A stretch of 64,000 bases of DNA from Nocardia flavorosea NBRC 108225 (GCF_001613385.1 NZ_BDCG01000002.1:434001-498000); one strand, 5' to 3'; positions 1 to 10,592 are shown, counted from the first letter of the stretch. Notes: generated by a model from the sequence alone, not told the origin. Numbers and translations: made by a program.

Positions 1-1172
<1,172 letters not shown>

Positions 1173-1176
<4 letters not shown>

Positions 1177-1946
1177 TCGGCGGTAACACCTCCGTCGGCG
1201 AGGATCGCCTGCCCGGTCACGTACGAGGCATCCGGCGAGGCGAGGAATGCGACCACCGCGGCGATCTCGTCGGGTTCGCCGTATCGGCCGAGGGGCACGT
1301 TCAGCGGTTTCGACGGATTGCGCACCGTGGCGGTGGTCGGCACGATCGCCGCGGTATTGGCGCCGAGGTTCGTTTTCACCGCGCCCGGGCACACACTGTT
1401 GGCCCGGATACCGTGCGGGGCGTACTCGATCGCGAGGGTCTGGGTGAGCATCTTGATCCCGCCCTTCGACGCCCGGTACGGCGCCAGACCGCCTTGCGTG
1501 GCGATGAACGACGAAGTCGAACCGCATGTCACGATCGATCCGCCGCCGCGCCGCAGCATCGACGGCAGTGCCGCTTGGATGGTGAAGAATGTGCCGCTCA
1601 GGTTGATATCGAGCACTCCGCGCCAGTCGTCTTCGGAGAGTTCGTGACTGTCGATCCGCGCGCCGGACACCCCGGCGCCGGTGAACACGACACCGATTTC
1701 CCCGAAGTGCTCGACGATTTCGGCCGTCACCGCAAACACGCGCTCCCGGTCCCGCACATCGGCGCCGAACGCGGCGGCCCGCCCGCCGGCCTCCAGGATC
1801 GCCGCGGCGGTATTCTCCGCGGCCGTCTGGTGCAGATCGACAACGGCCACCGCCGCACCTTCGGCCGCCAGCCTCCGGGCGGAGGCCGCCCCGATTCCGG
1901 AACCTCCGCCGGTCACCACTGCCGTGTGGTCTTCGAACCTGTGCAC
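1173..1946 (-). CDS. SDR family NAD(P)-dependent oxidoreductase
   Basis: 257 residues. Classical short-chain dehydrogenase: cofactor motif TGGGSGIG near residue 12, a substrate-site serine in the VTCGSTSSF strand, and the YRASKGG catalytic Tyr/Lys motif, ending with the typical VTGQAILADGG tail. I chose the GTG at 1946 because AGGAGG sits just upstream at good spacing and the fold begins at HRFEDHTAVVTG; a longer open frame to 2009 has no such support. It overlaps the DUF6282 gene by 4 bp and is the first gene of a three-gene minus-strand operon. Substrate unknown, cytoplasmic. Confidence 0.9.
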
Positions 1947-2379
1947 CTGCGGCCTCCTGCGGTCGATCACCCTTGTAATTACCCGAATCATGCATATCAT
2001 TACGAGCAAATGTCAACCCGTGACGCACGCCATAGCCACCGCATATTCCGCATGCCCGATCACCCAGGACGGCCGCGAAGCCGCCCGCGACCTCGACCTC
2101 TACGGACCGCCGATCCACAAGGGCCATCTGGTGTGTATCGGCCGACCACGACCCACGAACCTTCGAGGACCCGGACGTTTTCGCTCCGGAGCGCCCCCCA
2201 CCTGCCCACCATCTCGGGTACGGTGCCGGCCACCACCGCCGCCTCGGCATACATCCGGCCCATGCGGAACCGATGGTCGCGCTCACCGGATGGCATCGCC
2301 GGATTCCGCACCACCGGCTCGCCGAGGGCGTGGACCTGCGCGAACGCGGCAGCCGGCCGCGGCCGCAACAGGTTCCGCC

Positions 2380-2995
2380 GGTCCGGGCCGCGCGCCACCC
2401 CGCCTCCAGCGGCAGCCCGCCCACCAGCGGCCGGACACCAATTCCGCATCCGGGCCCAGCTTCTCGCAGAGCGCTACGTATTCATCGGGCGTGACCACGC
2501 GAACATTCGGGTCCGCCGGCAGGTCGGCCGATCCCGTGGCGGAACGGTAGCCAGTGGTGCCCACGCCGCGCTCCCGCGCCCAGTTCGCATTGGCGTTCGT
2601 CGTGGACCGCACATGGAGTGCGTCGATCGTAGAGCCGGTCCCTTTCGGCACCGGCCGGGCGGTACCCGTCCCCGATCCGGGCCGCACGCAGCGCCGAGGC
2701 CCCGGCCGAACCACCGAAATAGAGTTCCGGTCCTCCGAGGCGGGCAGGCCGGGGCCGGACCAGCACGCGTTCGCCCCGGAATTCGAATTCCTCACCGGTC
2801 CAGGCCTGGCGCAGCACCTCGACCGTTTCCTCGAGTCGCTGCACGCGCCGACGGCGGGCGGCACCGAACATCCGATATACGCCGTCGCGGTAGCCGGGTC
2901 CGAGCATGCCCTCGGGCCGCCCCCGGCCAGGTCCAGCCCGGCGAGGCTCTCGGCCAGTTCACCGCCACTCATGACCGCCACCTCGTGCCCATCCG
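2380..2995 (-). pseudogene. Remnant of an LLM-class (luciferase-like) flavin-dependent oxidoreductase
   Basis: Recognisable pieces of an LLM/F420-type monooxygenase lie in three frames. One piece has AVMSGGELAESLAG; the next has GPGYRDGVYRMFG, RLEETVEVLRQAWTGEEFEF and LYFGGSAGASALRAARIGDGY; the next has PDEYVALCEKLGPDAELV; the last has MGGLPLEAGW. Together these follow the usual LLM order, but the N-terminal third is missing and at least three frame changes are needed. It is not translatable as one protein. It lies between two divergent operons, and was probably once part of one of them. The 370 bp between it and the SDR start (about 1950-2380) holds no gene I can recognise. Confidence 0.75.
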
Positions 2996-3104
2996 GTCGC
3001 CACCGACTCACCAGAGCCCCGAACACCCTAATCTCTGCACATGAATAGCATTGAATGTAGGGTGTGGGAACAGTACGCACAACAGCCACATCAGGGGAGA
3101 ACAG

Positions 3105-3836
3105 ATGACCGCTACCGAACGACCGAAGAAGACGGCGCTGCTCGTGGCACAGCGCATCGTCGACGACATCAATCGCCGGGGTAATCAGGTCGGGGACCGT
3201 CTCCCCCCGGAGAAGGCCATGCTGGAGGCCTACGATGTCGGCCGCGGAACACTGCGCGAATCACTGCGGTTCCTCGAACTCCAGGGCGTCATCACGCTCA
3301 AGCCCGGCCCCAGTGGCGGCCCGATTCTGCAGCAGCCCGACAGCTCGGCCCTCGCCACCTCGCTGAGCTTGCTACTGCAGTTCCAACAGGCCCCGTTCCA
3401 AACGGTGATCGAAACCCGTGCCGCACTCGAACCCCATATGGCCCGGCTCGCCGCCGAGCGGATGGACGAGACGGATATCGCGACGCTGTTCGAGATCGTC
3501 GAGCTCGAACAGGAGAACCTGAACGACCACACGGGATTCCTCAGCCAGACCCGGCGCTTCCACACCACCGTCGCCCAGGGGTCCGGGAACCTCGTCTTCG
3601 CTTCGCTGTTCGTCGCGCTGTTCGACATTCTCGACGGCGCCGCGGTCGGCGTCGAATATCCGGCCCGGCAGCGGGAGCTGACCGTCGAGATCCATACCTG
3701 CATCGCCACTGCGATCTCCGAACGCGATCCCGGCCGCGCAGAGGAACTGATGACCACACATATGCAGGCGCTGGCCGGCTACACCAAGAAGAACTACGCC
3801 GAGGCGCTGGCGGCGACCGTGACCTGGAAGATGTGA
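3105..3836 (+). CDS. GntR/FadR-family regulator (FCD domain)
   Basis: 243 residues. An N-terminal winged helix (DRLPPEKAMLEAYDVGRGTLRESLRFLELQGVI, residues ~30-65) is followed by an all-helical FCD ligand-binding domain with the metal-ligand pattern RFHTTVAQ, VEIHTCIA and MTTHMQAL (three His). The ATG at 3105 follows GGGGAGA; an in-frame upstream ATG at 3051 lacks a Shine-Dalgarno. It is the first gene of a three-gene plus-strand operon (next start 1 bp after its stop), so it probably responds to a carboxylate intermediate of the pathway and controls the operon and perhaps the divergent SDR operon (inference). Confidence 0.9.
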   Translation: MTATERPKKTALLVAQRIVDDINRRGNQVGDRLPPEKAMLEAYDVGRGTLRESLRFLELQGVITLKPGPSGGPILQQPDSSALATSLSLLLQFQQAPFQTVIETRAALEPHMARLAAERMDETDIATLFEIVELEQENLNDHTGFLSQTRRFHTTVAQGSGNLVFASLFVALFDILDGAAVGVEYPARQRELTVEIHTCIATAISERDPGRAEELMTTHMQALAGYTKKNYAEALAATVTWKM

Positions 3837-3837
3837 G

Positions 3838-4260
3838 ATGACAACAGCAAGCACCCGCCCGGTGCCCTTCCCCGACGATGTGACCGAGGGTTTCTGGGAC
3901 AGCCTCCGCACACAGACGCTCAGCATTCAGCGGTGCGCCCGGTGTTCGCGGTTCAACCACGCCCCGAGCCTGACGTGTCGCGCCTGCGGTAGCGAGGACC
4001 TCCGCTACGAGCCGGTCTCCGGCCGCGGAACAGTGCACAGCTACACCGTTCTGGAAGATCCACCCGGCCCCGGTTTCGCGGCGCTCGTGCCGCTGGTGGT
4101 CGTCGTCGTGGAACTGGTGGAACAGCCCGGGCTGCTCATGGTCGCCAACCTGCTCGGCCCCGGCCCGGCCGAGGTGCAAATCGGCGCCGAGGTCGAAGTG
4201 AGTTTCGAGAAAATCTCCGAGGACTGCGTCCTACCGCAGTTCCGGCCGGCGGGAGCGTAA
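3838..4260 (+). CDS. DUF35 OB-fold/Zn-ribbon protein (thiolase partner)
   Basis: 140 residues. The N-terminal rubredoxin-like zinc ribbon shows CARCSRFNHAPSLTCRACGS (two CxxC pairs, residues ~33-52) and is followed by an OB-fold (RGTVHSYTVLEDPPGPGF). DUF35 proteins usually form a complex with a thiolase-like or lipid-transfer protein and bind acyl-CoA; ChsH2 with Ltp2 in steroid side-chain cleavage is the known case. The thiolase-like gene follows 5 bp later, which fits that pairing. The start is 1 bp after the regulator stop. The acyl-CoA substrate is unknown. Confidence 0.9.
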   Translation: MTTASTRPVPFPDDVTEGFWDSLRTQTLSIQRCARCSRFNHAPSLTCRACGSEDLRYEPVSGRGTVHSYTVLEDPPGPGFAALVPLVVVVVELVEQPGLLMVANLLGPGPAEVQIGAEVEVSFEKISEDCVLPQFRPAGA

Positions 4261-4265
4261 GAGAT

Positions 4266-5453
4266 ATGTGGGAACTGCGGGACAAGATCGCCGTCGCCGG
4301 CGTCGGATACAGCGAGCTCGGGCGGCGTGTGCCGCGCACTCTGGCGGCGCTCACGGTGGAAGCGTGCGATCGCGCGCTGGCCGATGCCGGCCTGGAACGC
4401 TCGGATGTGGACGGTGTCGCGACCTCGCCGTCCATGCCACGCTACGGCGGAACGAAGGGTACCGGCGAGGGGATCGACGTCGTCACGCCGTATCACCTGC
4501 CACAACTACTGGGGATCACACCCCAGATCACCTGGACCGGATCCACCGACGGCATGGTCACGCAGAGTGTGATGGATGCGGCGATGGCAATCCACTCCGG
4601 GGTGTGCACACATGCGCTGGTCTACCGGTCGCTGCACGTGCCCAAGGGGAAGTACGTCAACTACGACAGCACGATCGCCGCCGGGCCCGATCAGTTCCAG
4701 GCGCCGTTCGGCTTCAGCAACCCACCGGCCTGGGCGGCGACCGTACTGCGCCGGTACCTCGACCTGAACGGATTCACCCGGGCGGATCTGGCGCCGTTCC
4801 TGGTCGCCAACCGGGACAACGCGCAGAAGAACCCCCATGCGTACTGGCGGGGTGCCACTCTGTCGGCCGAAGAGTATCTGAACGCCCGGATGATCGCCGA
4901 CCCGATGTCCATCCTGGACTGCGATATCCCCGTCGACGGCGCGGTCGCCCTCCTGCTCACCTCGACAGAACGCGCGCGGGACCTGCGACAGCCACCCGCC
5001 CTGCTCACGGGGTTCGCCGCCGGTACCCACACCGCGCCGACGGGCGCGGTGATGACTCTCGAGGATCTCGTCGAAGGCGCCGGGCAGATCGCCCGGACAC
5101 TGTGGCACACCAGCGGGCTCGGACCGTCGGATATCGACAATGCCCAGTTGTACGACGGTTTCAGCGTTTTCGTCTATACCTGGCTCGAGGGTATGGGTTT
5201 CGCCGGCCGCGGCGAGGCCGTGCCGTTCGCGCGGGACGGGCATACGGCCCGCACCGGCATACTGCCGGTCAACACCGGCGGCGGCGCGCTCGGCGAGGGC
5301 CGGCTGCACGGGATGACACACCTCGCCGAAGCGGTACTGCAGGTGACCGGGCGGGGCGGGGAACGTCAAGTGCCCGAGGCATCGCGGGCACTGGTCACCG
5401 TCTCCAACGGACTGGCCAAATCGGCCGCGTTCGTTTTCAGCCGGGACCGCTGA
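4266..5453 (+). CDS. Thiolase-like (lipid-transfer/Ltp-type) protein
   Basis: 395 residues with the thiolase-superfamily double fold. The first half has VAGVGYSELGRR and LTVEACDRALADAGL; the second half has AQLYDGFSVFVYTWLEGMGF and NTGGGALGEGRLHG. The position of the nucleophilic Cys of true thiolases appears to be occupied by non-Cys residues (WTGSTDGMVTQSV), as in Ltp-type aldolases, and the YDGFS motif resembles the tyrosine region of Ltp2. I therefore favour retro-aldol or related C-C chemistry on an acyl-CoA together with the upstream DUF35 protein, not thiolysis. Last gene of the operon. Confidence 0.85.
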   Translation: MWELRDKIAVAGVGYSELGRRVPRTLAALTVEACDRALADAGLERSDVDGVATSPSMPRYGGTKGTGEGIDVVTPYHLPQLLGITPQITWTGSTDGMVTQSVMDAAMAIHSGVCTHALVYRSLHVPKGKYVNYDSTIAAGPDQFQAPFGFSNPPAWAATVLRRYLDLNGFTRADLAPFLVANRDNAQKNPHAYWRGATLSAEEYLNARMIADPMSILDCDIPVDGAVALLLTSTERARDLRQPPALLTGFAAGTHTAPTGAVMTLEDLVEGAGQIARTLWHTSGLGPSDIDNAQLYDGFSVFVYTWLEGMGFAGRGEAVPFARDGHTARTGILPVNTGGGALGEGRLHGMTHLAEAVLQVTGRGGERQVPEASRALVTVSNGLAKSAAFVFSRDR

Positions 5454-5467
5454 AACTCCGGGCTCAG

Positions 5468-5508
5468 GGGCCCGGCGTACGTCCCCTTTACGAAGCTCGC
5501 CGGGGCCC
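5468..5508. terminator. Bulged GC hairpin between convergent genes
   Basis: GGGCCCGGCG (5468-5477) can pair with CGCCGGGGCCC (5498-5508) with one bulged G. It lies just after the thiolase-like gene and before the minus-strand response regulator. There is no T run, so factor-independent function is uncertain. Confidence 0.35.
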
Positions 5509-5513
5509 GGGGC

Positions 5514-5590
5514 CTAGGTGTACCCGGCGTGCGCGAACAGCTCCGTACCGGTGATGAATTCGCCACGACACGCGGTGTCAACTCCCCCGC
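5514..5590 (-). pseudogene. C-terminal tail of an SDR gene
   Basis: The minus strand reads CRGEFITGTELFAHAGYT then stop (TAG at 5514-5516), closely resembling the conserved SDR end ITGTELFVDGGY. No matching Rossmann or YxxxK segment is found upstream (5590-5661), so this is a short leftover of a deleted gene. The rest of the 208-bp gap holds nothing else recognisable. Confidence 0.5.
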
Positions 5591-5661
5591 GGCGACCAGG
5601 CCGTATCCGGTGATATCACCGGGTTCACCGGGGAGAACCTCGACCTGATCGTCGATACCGC

Positions 5662-6282
5662 TCAGATCCAGCCCTTCTCACGGGCCTTCAACGCCGCTTC
5701 GTAGCGATTGGACACCCCGAGTTTGGCCATCGCCGCGGACAGGTAGTTGCGGGTGGTCCCCGGCGACAAAAGCGCGCGGCGGGCGATTTCTTCGACGGAG
5801 GCGCCGTCGGCGGCGTACTCGAGAACATCCGCCTCACGCGCGGTGAGAACCGTATCTCCGGCACTGATGGCCTCCGCGGCCAATTCCGGGTCCACGTATC
5901 GGCCGCCGCCGTGGACGGTACGGATAACCTCCGCGAGGGTGCCCGCCGAGGTCGTCTTGGGCAGGAAACCACGCACACCACCGGCCAGCGCCCGTTTGAG
6001 ATACCCGGGCCGGCCGTGACTGGTAACGATCACCGTGCCCGCCCCCGGAGTGAGGCGCTGCAGTTCCCCGGCGGTCGCGATCCCGTCCAAACCGGGCATC
6101 TGCAGATCGATGACCGCCACTCCGACCGGCTCCCCGTTCTCGTGGCGCCGCCGCCACGCGGCGACGAGCTCTGCACCGGAACCGACGTGCCCGACGACCT
6201 CGAGGTCGGTTTCCAGGTCGAGCATCGTCGCCAGCGCCGCACGGATCAGCGTTTCATCGTCGGCCAGAAAAACAGGGATCAC
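5662..6282 (-). CDS. NarL/DesR-type response regulator
   Basis: 206 residues. The receiver domain has the acidic pair in FLADDE, the phospho-acceptor Asp in VIDLQMPGLDG, the conserved Thr/Ser in VIVTSHG and Lys in FLPKTT. A LuxR-type helix-turn-helix occupies the C-terminus (VLTAREADVLEYAADGASVEEIARRALLS). GTG start at 6282 overlaps the TGA of the kinase gene by 4 nt. It is the last gene of an ABC permease/ATPase and kinase operon, the arrangement of DesKR- or LiaRS-like envelope stress systems (family knowledge), and probably controls the ABC genes. Confidence 0.92.
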   Translation of the reverse strand: MIPVFLADDETLIRAALATMLDLETDLEVVGHVGSGAELVAAWRRRHENGEPVGVAVIDLQMPGLDGIATAGELQRLTPGAGTVIVTSHGRPGYLKRALAGGVRGFLPKTTSAGTLAEVIRTVHGGGRYVDPELAAEAISAGDTVLTAREADVLEYAADGASVEEIARRALLSPGTTRNYLSAAMAKLGVSNRYEAALKAREKGWI

Positions 6283-7424
6283 TTTTTCTCCCAGTGGATT
6301 TCGAGAACGAACTCGTCGGATACCGAACCGGCCTCCAGAGTTGCGCCGACCTGGGCGAGCCGTTCGGACAGGCCACGCAATCCCGACCGTGCGCCCAGCG
6401 TGGGATGAGGCCGGTTGTTACGCAGCGATATTCCCGCCGTACCGAGAGTCAGCGTCGCCGAGGTGGCAGCGGAATGCTCGACGATATTCGTCGTGCCCTC
6501 ACGCACCACCCACGCGGCGACCTCGTGGTATCGCGCGGGAACGGCCGCGGGATCGCCTTCGACGACGAGTGCACATTCCACCGCGGACAGCAGCGATCGT
6601 GCACCTGCCACCTCCTCGCGCAGGTCGATATCCCGGTAACCGCGCACCAGCGCCCGCATCTGCCCCATCGACTCGACGGCCAGGGACCGCACACTGTCCA
6701 TTTCGCCGGCCGCCCGGCCGGTTTCACCGGCCTTCGAAAGCGCCGCCGCCAATTCGCTTTTCACGGCGATCGCGGAAAACCCGCGGCCGACGACATCGTG
6801 CAGATCACGGGCGAACCGCAATCGCTCCTGCGCCAACTGCAGTTCGGCCTCGATATCCTTCGTCCGCTCCAGCTCGTCGACCATCCGGATCCCCCAGATG
6901 CTGATCAGCATCGTGCCGAGGACGAAAGCACCACCGAAAAAGGTCACCGCAATGATCGGGGCAGCGGAGGCGAGGTCGGGGCGCATACTCACACCGGTGG
7001 CGAAGGCCAGCGCCGCCAGAATCAACCATCTGTACCGGAGGTACGGGATCACGGCGAAGGCTGCCAGGAACACGGTGACGAGGCCTACCGCCCGAGTGCC
7101 CGCGAGGGGTGCCGCCTCGGCCGCGTCCGGCGCAGGCACCAGGGCATAGATCGCCCACACCGCTGCCAGCACCACTGTCGCTGTTCGGAACATCCACTGT
7201 CGTGTGGCGGCCGTTGCCCACGTGGCGAATTCGGGGCGTGCCTCGATCGCCGCAGCCGCCGCGATACCGGCGACCGCGATACCGGCCGCCGGCAACGGTT
7301 GCGGCGCGACGACGACCATCACCACGACGATCCCCAGGATCGACCCCTGGAGCGACAGCCGCATGTACAGCCTGAACTTGGCCGGACCGGGCAGCGCGCG
7401 CCACCATGCGGCCACCCGCTTCAC
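6279..7424 (-). CDS. Sensor histidine kinase (HisKA_3)
   Basis: 381 residues. Several N-terminal hydrophobic segments (for example LQGSILGIVVVMVVVAPQ, TATVVLAAVWAIYALV, TVFLAAFAVIPYL, IIAVTFFGGAFVLGTMLISI) make a membrane sensor with no large extracellular domain. A dimerisation/phospho-acceptor box RFARDLHDVVGRGFSAIA and the ATPase G-box SGLRGLSERL follow. The GTG at 7424 overlaps the permease TGA (GTGA) and gives a start right before the first membrane region; longer in-frame starts would run deep into the permease gene. Intramembrane-sensing kinases of this type commonly sense envelope or antibiotic stress with an adjacent ABC exporter. Confidence 0.9.
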   Translation of the reverse strand: MKRVAAWWRALPGPAKFRLYMRLSLQGSILGIVVVMVVVAPQPLPAAGIAVAGIAAAAAIEARPEFATWATAATRQWMFRTATVVLAAVWAIYALVPAPDAAEAAPLAGTRAVGLVTVFLAAFAVIPYLRYRWLILAALAFATGVSMRPDLASAAPIIAVTFFGGAFVLGTMLISIWGIRMVDELERTKDIEAELQLAQERLRFARDLHDVVGRGFSAIAVKSELAAALSKAGETGRAAGEMDSVRSLAVESMGQMRALVRGYRDIDLREEVAGARSLLSAVECALVVEGDPAAVPARYHEVAAWVVREGTTNIVEHSAATSATLTLGTAGISLRNNRPHPTLGARSGLRGLSERLAQVGATLEAGSVSDEFVLEIHWEKK

Positions 7425-8236
7425 CCGCGGTCGTCCCAGCGAAAACTCCGGCGAGTAAGCACGAGCGCCAGGACCATCCATATCGCCAGTGTCGCAAACG
7501 GCCGGCCGAGTGCGGTGAAGGTACCCGCGAAGTCGAGTGCCGGATCGTCGGTGGAACCGAGGGCGGTCCGGCCTGCGGAACCGAGGAACACCAGATCGGA
7601 TACGGCGGCGAACGGAGTCCACTCGGCCAGATCGGCAAGCCGATCCGGCAATATCCCGCGGATCGAGCCGAGGCCGAGCATCGCGACCGTCATCACCGGC
7701 AACGACGTGATCTGGGCCGCCTCGGCGTTCTTGGTCACGGCACTGGTGGCCAGTGCGAGCAGCGTGAACAGGACGATCCCGCCCACCAGCGCGAGGACGA
7801 TCGCGAACGGATTCACCGGCGCGGGCGCACCGGTACCGTAGATCACCGCGGCGACGCCGACCGTGCAGAACAGTGTCACCGCGGCACCGGGCACGCCCGG
7901 CGCCGTCTGGATCTGCCAGTCGGCGGCCTCACCTGTCCGTAGCCGTTTCAGTACCCCCTCGCCGCGGCGGGTCGTCACCATGGACAGCACCGAGTAGTAC
8001 TGCATGAACAGCAGTGCCACCAGGGCGAACATCTCGAACGCTGTCGCGGCCATCGCTGCGGTGGGTTCTGCATCCCGGCGCGAGAAGAAGTACAACGCCA
8101 GCGGCAGCCCGATCGGGAAAACGGTCGCCGTGTAGACCAGTGTCTTGTTCCGTCGGAACTGCAGGTATTCGGCCTTCGCGAGCGCCTGCAGCGGGCGGCG
8201 GCGAAAACCGGCGGGCGGAGTCGTGGTGGCGGTCAT
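7421..8236 (-). CDS. ABC-2 type exporter permease
   Basis: 271 residues with about six hydrophobic segments (LVYTATVFPIGLPLALYFF, FEMFALVALLFMQYYSVLS, VTLFCTVGVAAVIYG, FAIVLALVGGIVLFTLLALA, SLPVMTVAMLGLGSI, FATLAIWMVLALVLT). The charged motif TRRGEGVLKRLRTGE between the second and third segments matches the coupling helix of ABC-2 (DrrB-like) drug or lipid exporters. It overlaps the upstream ATPase gene by 4 nt (ATGA at 8233-8236) and the downstream kinase by 4 nt, so all four genes form one translationally coupled unit. Substrate unknown. Confidence 0.9.
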   Translation of the reverse strand: MTATTTPPAGFRRRPLQALAKAEYLQFRRNKTLVYTATVFPIGLPLALYFFSRRDAEPTAAMAATAFEMFALVALLFMQYYSVLSMVTTRRGEGVLKRLRTGEAADWQIQTAPGVPGAAVTLFCTVGVAAVIYGTGAPAPVNPFAIVLALVGGIVLFTLLALATSAVTKNAEAAQITSLPVMTVAMLGLGSIRGILPDRLADLAEWTPFAAVSDLVFLGSAGRTALGSTDDPALDFAGTFTALGRPFATLAIWMVLALVLTRRSFRWDDRG

Positions 8237-9258
8237 CGGGAAGCTCCGATCAGTTGCGGCTCGTCCGCCGATCCACCGGCAGCGGCGATATCGAGGAATA
8301 CCGATTCGAGTGAGGCGGCGCGCGCGTCCAGACCGGCCAGGCGGATACCGTGCGCACGAGCCCAGCCGAGCAGTTCGAGCAGATGCCCCTGGAGATCGTG
8401 GGTGCTGACGGTAACCCGTTCTCCCGCATCGACAACGGCGGTGGGCAGTGGAGGTAGCGGTAGCCCGGGGTGGTCGAAGACGATCCGGGCGGGATGGCCG
8501 TCGACGATATCGCGCAGGGTGCCGCGGCGCGCGATCGTGCCGCGGTGCATGATCGCGATGCGGTCGGCCAGCGCCTCGGCCTCGTCCAGGTAGTGCGTCG
8601 TGAGCACCATCGTCACGCCGGCCGCTTTCAGGTCCGCGAGCAATTGCCAGGTGGCGCGGCGGCTCTCGGGGTCGAGACCGGTGGTCGGTTCGTCGAGGAA
8701 CAGCAGACGCGGCTGCCCCAGCAGTGCACAGGCCATATCGACGCGACGGCGCTCACCGCCGGAGAGCGAGCCGACCCGCACATCGACACGGCCGGTGAGC
8801 CCCACTTGCGCGAGCACCATATCGGCCGTAGTGGGGGCGGTGCACGTCCCACGCCACATCTCGAGTGTTTCGCCGACGGTCAGCTCGGCCGGTAGCCCGC
8901 CGGATTGCAGCATGATCCCCACCTGTGCGCGGACCTGCGCGCGATCGCGCCGGGGATCCAGCCCGAACACCCGCACCTCCCCGGCAGACGGTGCGGTGAG
9001 CCCCTCGAGAATGTCCAGGGTCGAGGTCTTTCCGGCGCCGTTGGTGCCCAGCAGCGCGAAAACCTCCCCCTCGGCGACGTCGATATCCACGCCCCGGACC
9101 GCCTCGAACGCGTCCTTTCCCCGACCGTAGGTCCGGCGCAGAGCACGCGCGCTGATGACCTCGTTCGCCGCTGCCGGTGCGGTAGGCCGGGAGCCCGCAG
9201 CGGCTCCATACGACCGCTCGGCACCCGGATCCGGCGATCGGTTTTCCGTTCTGTTCAT
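8233..9258 (-). CDS. ABC transporter ATP-binding protein (DrrA-like)
   Basis: 341 residues after a disordered head of about 40. Walker A GTNGAGKTST, Q-loop GIMLQSGGL, signature LSGGERRRVDMA, Walker B LLFLDEPTTGLD and the switch His in LTTHYLDEAEALADR are all intact. The C-terminal extension is like that of DrrA exporters. I chose the ATG at 9258, which is preceded by GAGGG; an in-frame GTG at 9288 is possible. First gene of the exporter/two-component operon. Confidence 0.92.
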   Translation of the reverse strand: MNRTENRSPDPGAERSYGAAAGSRPTAPAAANEVISARALRRTYGRGKDAFEAVRGVDIDVAEGEVFALLGTNGAGKTSTLDILEGLTAPSAGEVRVFGLDPRRDRAQVRAQVGIMLQSGGLPAELTVGETLEMWRGTCTAPTTADMVLAQVGLTGRVDVRVGSLSGGERRRVDMACALLGQPRLLFLDEPTTGLDPESRRATWQLLADLKAAGVTMVLTTHYLDEAEALADRIAIMHRGTIARRGTLRDIVDGHPARIVFDHPGLPLPPLPTAVVDAGERVTVSTHDLQGHLLELLGWARAHGIRLAGLDARAASLESVFLDIAAAGGSADEPQLIGASR

Positions 9259-9339
9259 ACCTACACCCTCACCGAGACGACCGGTCACCAGTAGTACGGC
9301 CAGTCATCGATCCGCGATGAATAGTTCATGGGCAAGTAC

Positions 9340-9351
9340 TGACAAATGTCA
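9340..9351. promoter_or_regulatory. Short dyad upstream of the exporter/two-component operon
   Basis: TGACA-AA-TGTCA lies about 80 bp upstream of the first operon ATG, in the only AT-rich stretch of a GC-rich gap. On the minus strand it includes TTGTCA, usable as a -35 element. It could be the binding site of the operon's own response regulator. The rest of 9259-9725 (about 370 bp) contains no gene I can recognise. Confidence 0.35.
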
Positions 9352-9725
9352 TGATCAGCCCCCGGGGGGGCCGGCAATGTGGTGGCGACCGGCCGGGGAG
9401 CCGCGCTCGCGGTGACTGCGGTCGCGGGCGCTGTCGGCGGCTCGGGCGCGCCGGATCCGTGCCGAGTCCGCGTGTGCACCCGAGTCCGCTGTGTCGACCG
9501 CTCGCCACGAGTGTGTGACGAGCGGTCGTGTAGGTCGTCGCCCGGACGGGCGGCCGAGGATCTATGGGGCGGGACCAGGAATCCACAACCGGTGACGGGC
9601 CACACCGATCCGCTATCGGGCAGCCGAATTGCGGCCGGGTGCACGACCAGGCCCCGAAGCCCCCACTCCGGTCGATGGCGAGGCCCGGCGCCGGACACCG
9701 GCCTGTAAGTCGCGGGAGCGGGCGA

Positions 9726-10592
9726 TCAGTCGCGGGAGCGAGCGATCAGCAGCGGGACCCGGGTGCTGTGCAGGACCGCTTGGCCGACCGAACCGAGCGT
9801 CATCCCCGCGAACCCGCCGCGGCCGTGACTTCCGACGACTATGAGCTGCGCGTTCTCGGATTCGGCCAGGATCCGGCGGGCGGGCCGGTCCTCGGCGACG
9901 ACCGAGGTGACCGCCACGTCGGGGTAACGCTCGGCGCGGCCGGCCAGGCTCTCGGCCTGCAAGGCGCGGGCTTGTTCCTGCATTTCGTCACGGGAGATAT
10001 AGCGGAACGATTCCGACCAGGTGGTCACCGCGATCACGCCGACGTATCCGCGGGCGGCTTCCTCGAACGCGATATCGACGGCTTCCTGGCCGCGCGGTGA
10101 CCCGTCCACACCGACGACCACCGGGCGCTGCCCGAGATCGCGGGCCGGTTCCTCCGTATCCGGGATCACCGCGACCGGGCAGTGCGCGTGGCGGGCGAGT
10201 GAGGTGCTCACCGAGCCGAGCAGGAGCCGGCCGAGAGTGCCGAGGCCGCGGGTCCCCACGACGACCATGCGGGCGTCCGCGGAGAGGTCGATCAAGACCG
10301 TGGTAGCACCGAGGTCGGCGACGGTGGTGGTGATATCGAGATCGGCCGCCGTTTCGCGGGCAGTTTCCTCGGCGGCGGCGAGGATCGTCTCACCGTCGGC
10401 GCGCAGCGCCTGATTGTCGAGGCCGACCACGCTGATCTCCGGGCCGAAGGTGACCGGGGCGCCGATCGCGTGGACGAGGTGGAGTGGGCAGCGGTGCAGC
10501 GCCGCACGGCGGGCCGCCCAGCGCAGCGCGTCGAGGGATGTGGGTGAACCGTCGATACCGACGATGATCGGCGGTTCGGAATGTGTGGCCAT
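9726..10592 (-). CDS. Universal stress protein, tandem Usp domains
   Basis: 288 residues with two Usp domains (about 7-145 and 153-287). Each has the N-terminal strand (IVGIDGSPTSLDAL; VVGVDGSPRGQEAV) and the ATP-binding G-x2-G-x9-G(S/T) loop (GTRGLGTLGRLLLGSVS; GSHGRGGFAGMTLGSVG). Both loops look complete, so this belongs to the ATP-binding class abundant in mycobacteria and tied to hypoxia or dormancy. The ATG at 10592 follows GAGAGG; a longer in-frame start has no Shine-Dalgarno and a low-complexity head. Transcribed downstream of katG but separated by strong hairpins. Confidence 0.92.
   Translation of the reverse strand: MATHSEPPIIVGIDGSPTSLDALRWAARRAALHRCPLHLVHAIGAPVTFGPEISVVGLDNQALRADGETILAAAEETARETAADLDITTTVADLGATTVLIDLSADARMVVVGTRGLGTLGRLLLGSVSTSLARHAHCPVAVIPDTEEPARDLGQRPVVVGVDGSPRGQEAVDIAFEEAARGYVGVIAVTTWSESFRYISRDEMQEQARALQAESLAGRAERYPDVAVTSVVAEDRPARRILAESENAQLIVVGSHGRGGFAGMTLGSVGQAVLHSTRVPLLIARSRD

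Noticed and set aside
9259..9725. Possible small genes in the gap before the universal stress gene
   Set aside because: Candidate frames on both strands are low-complexity, lack ribosome sites and match no family I know.
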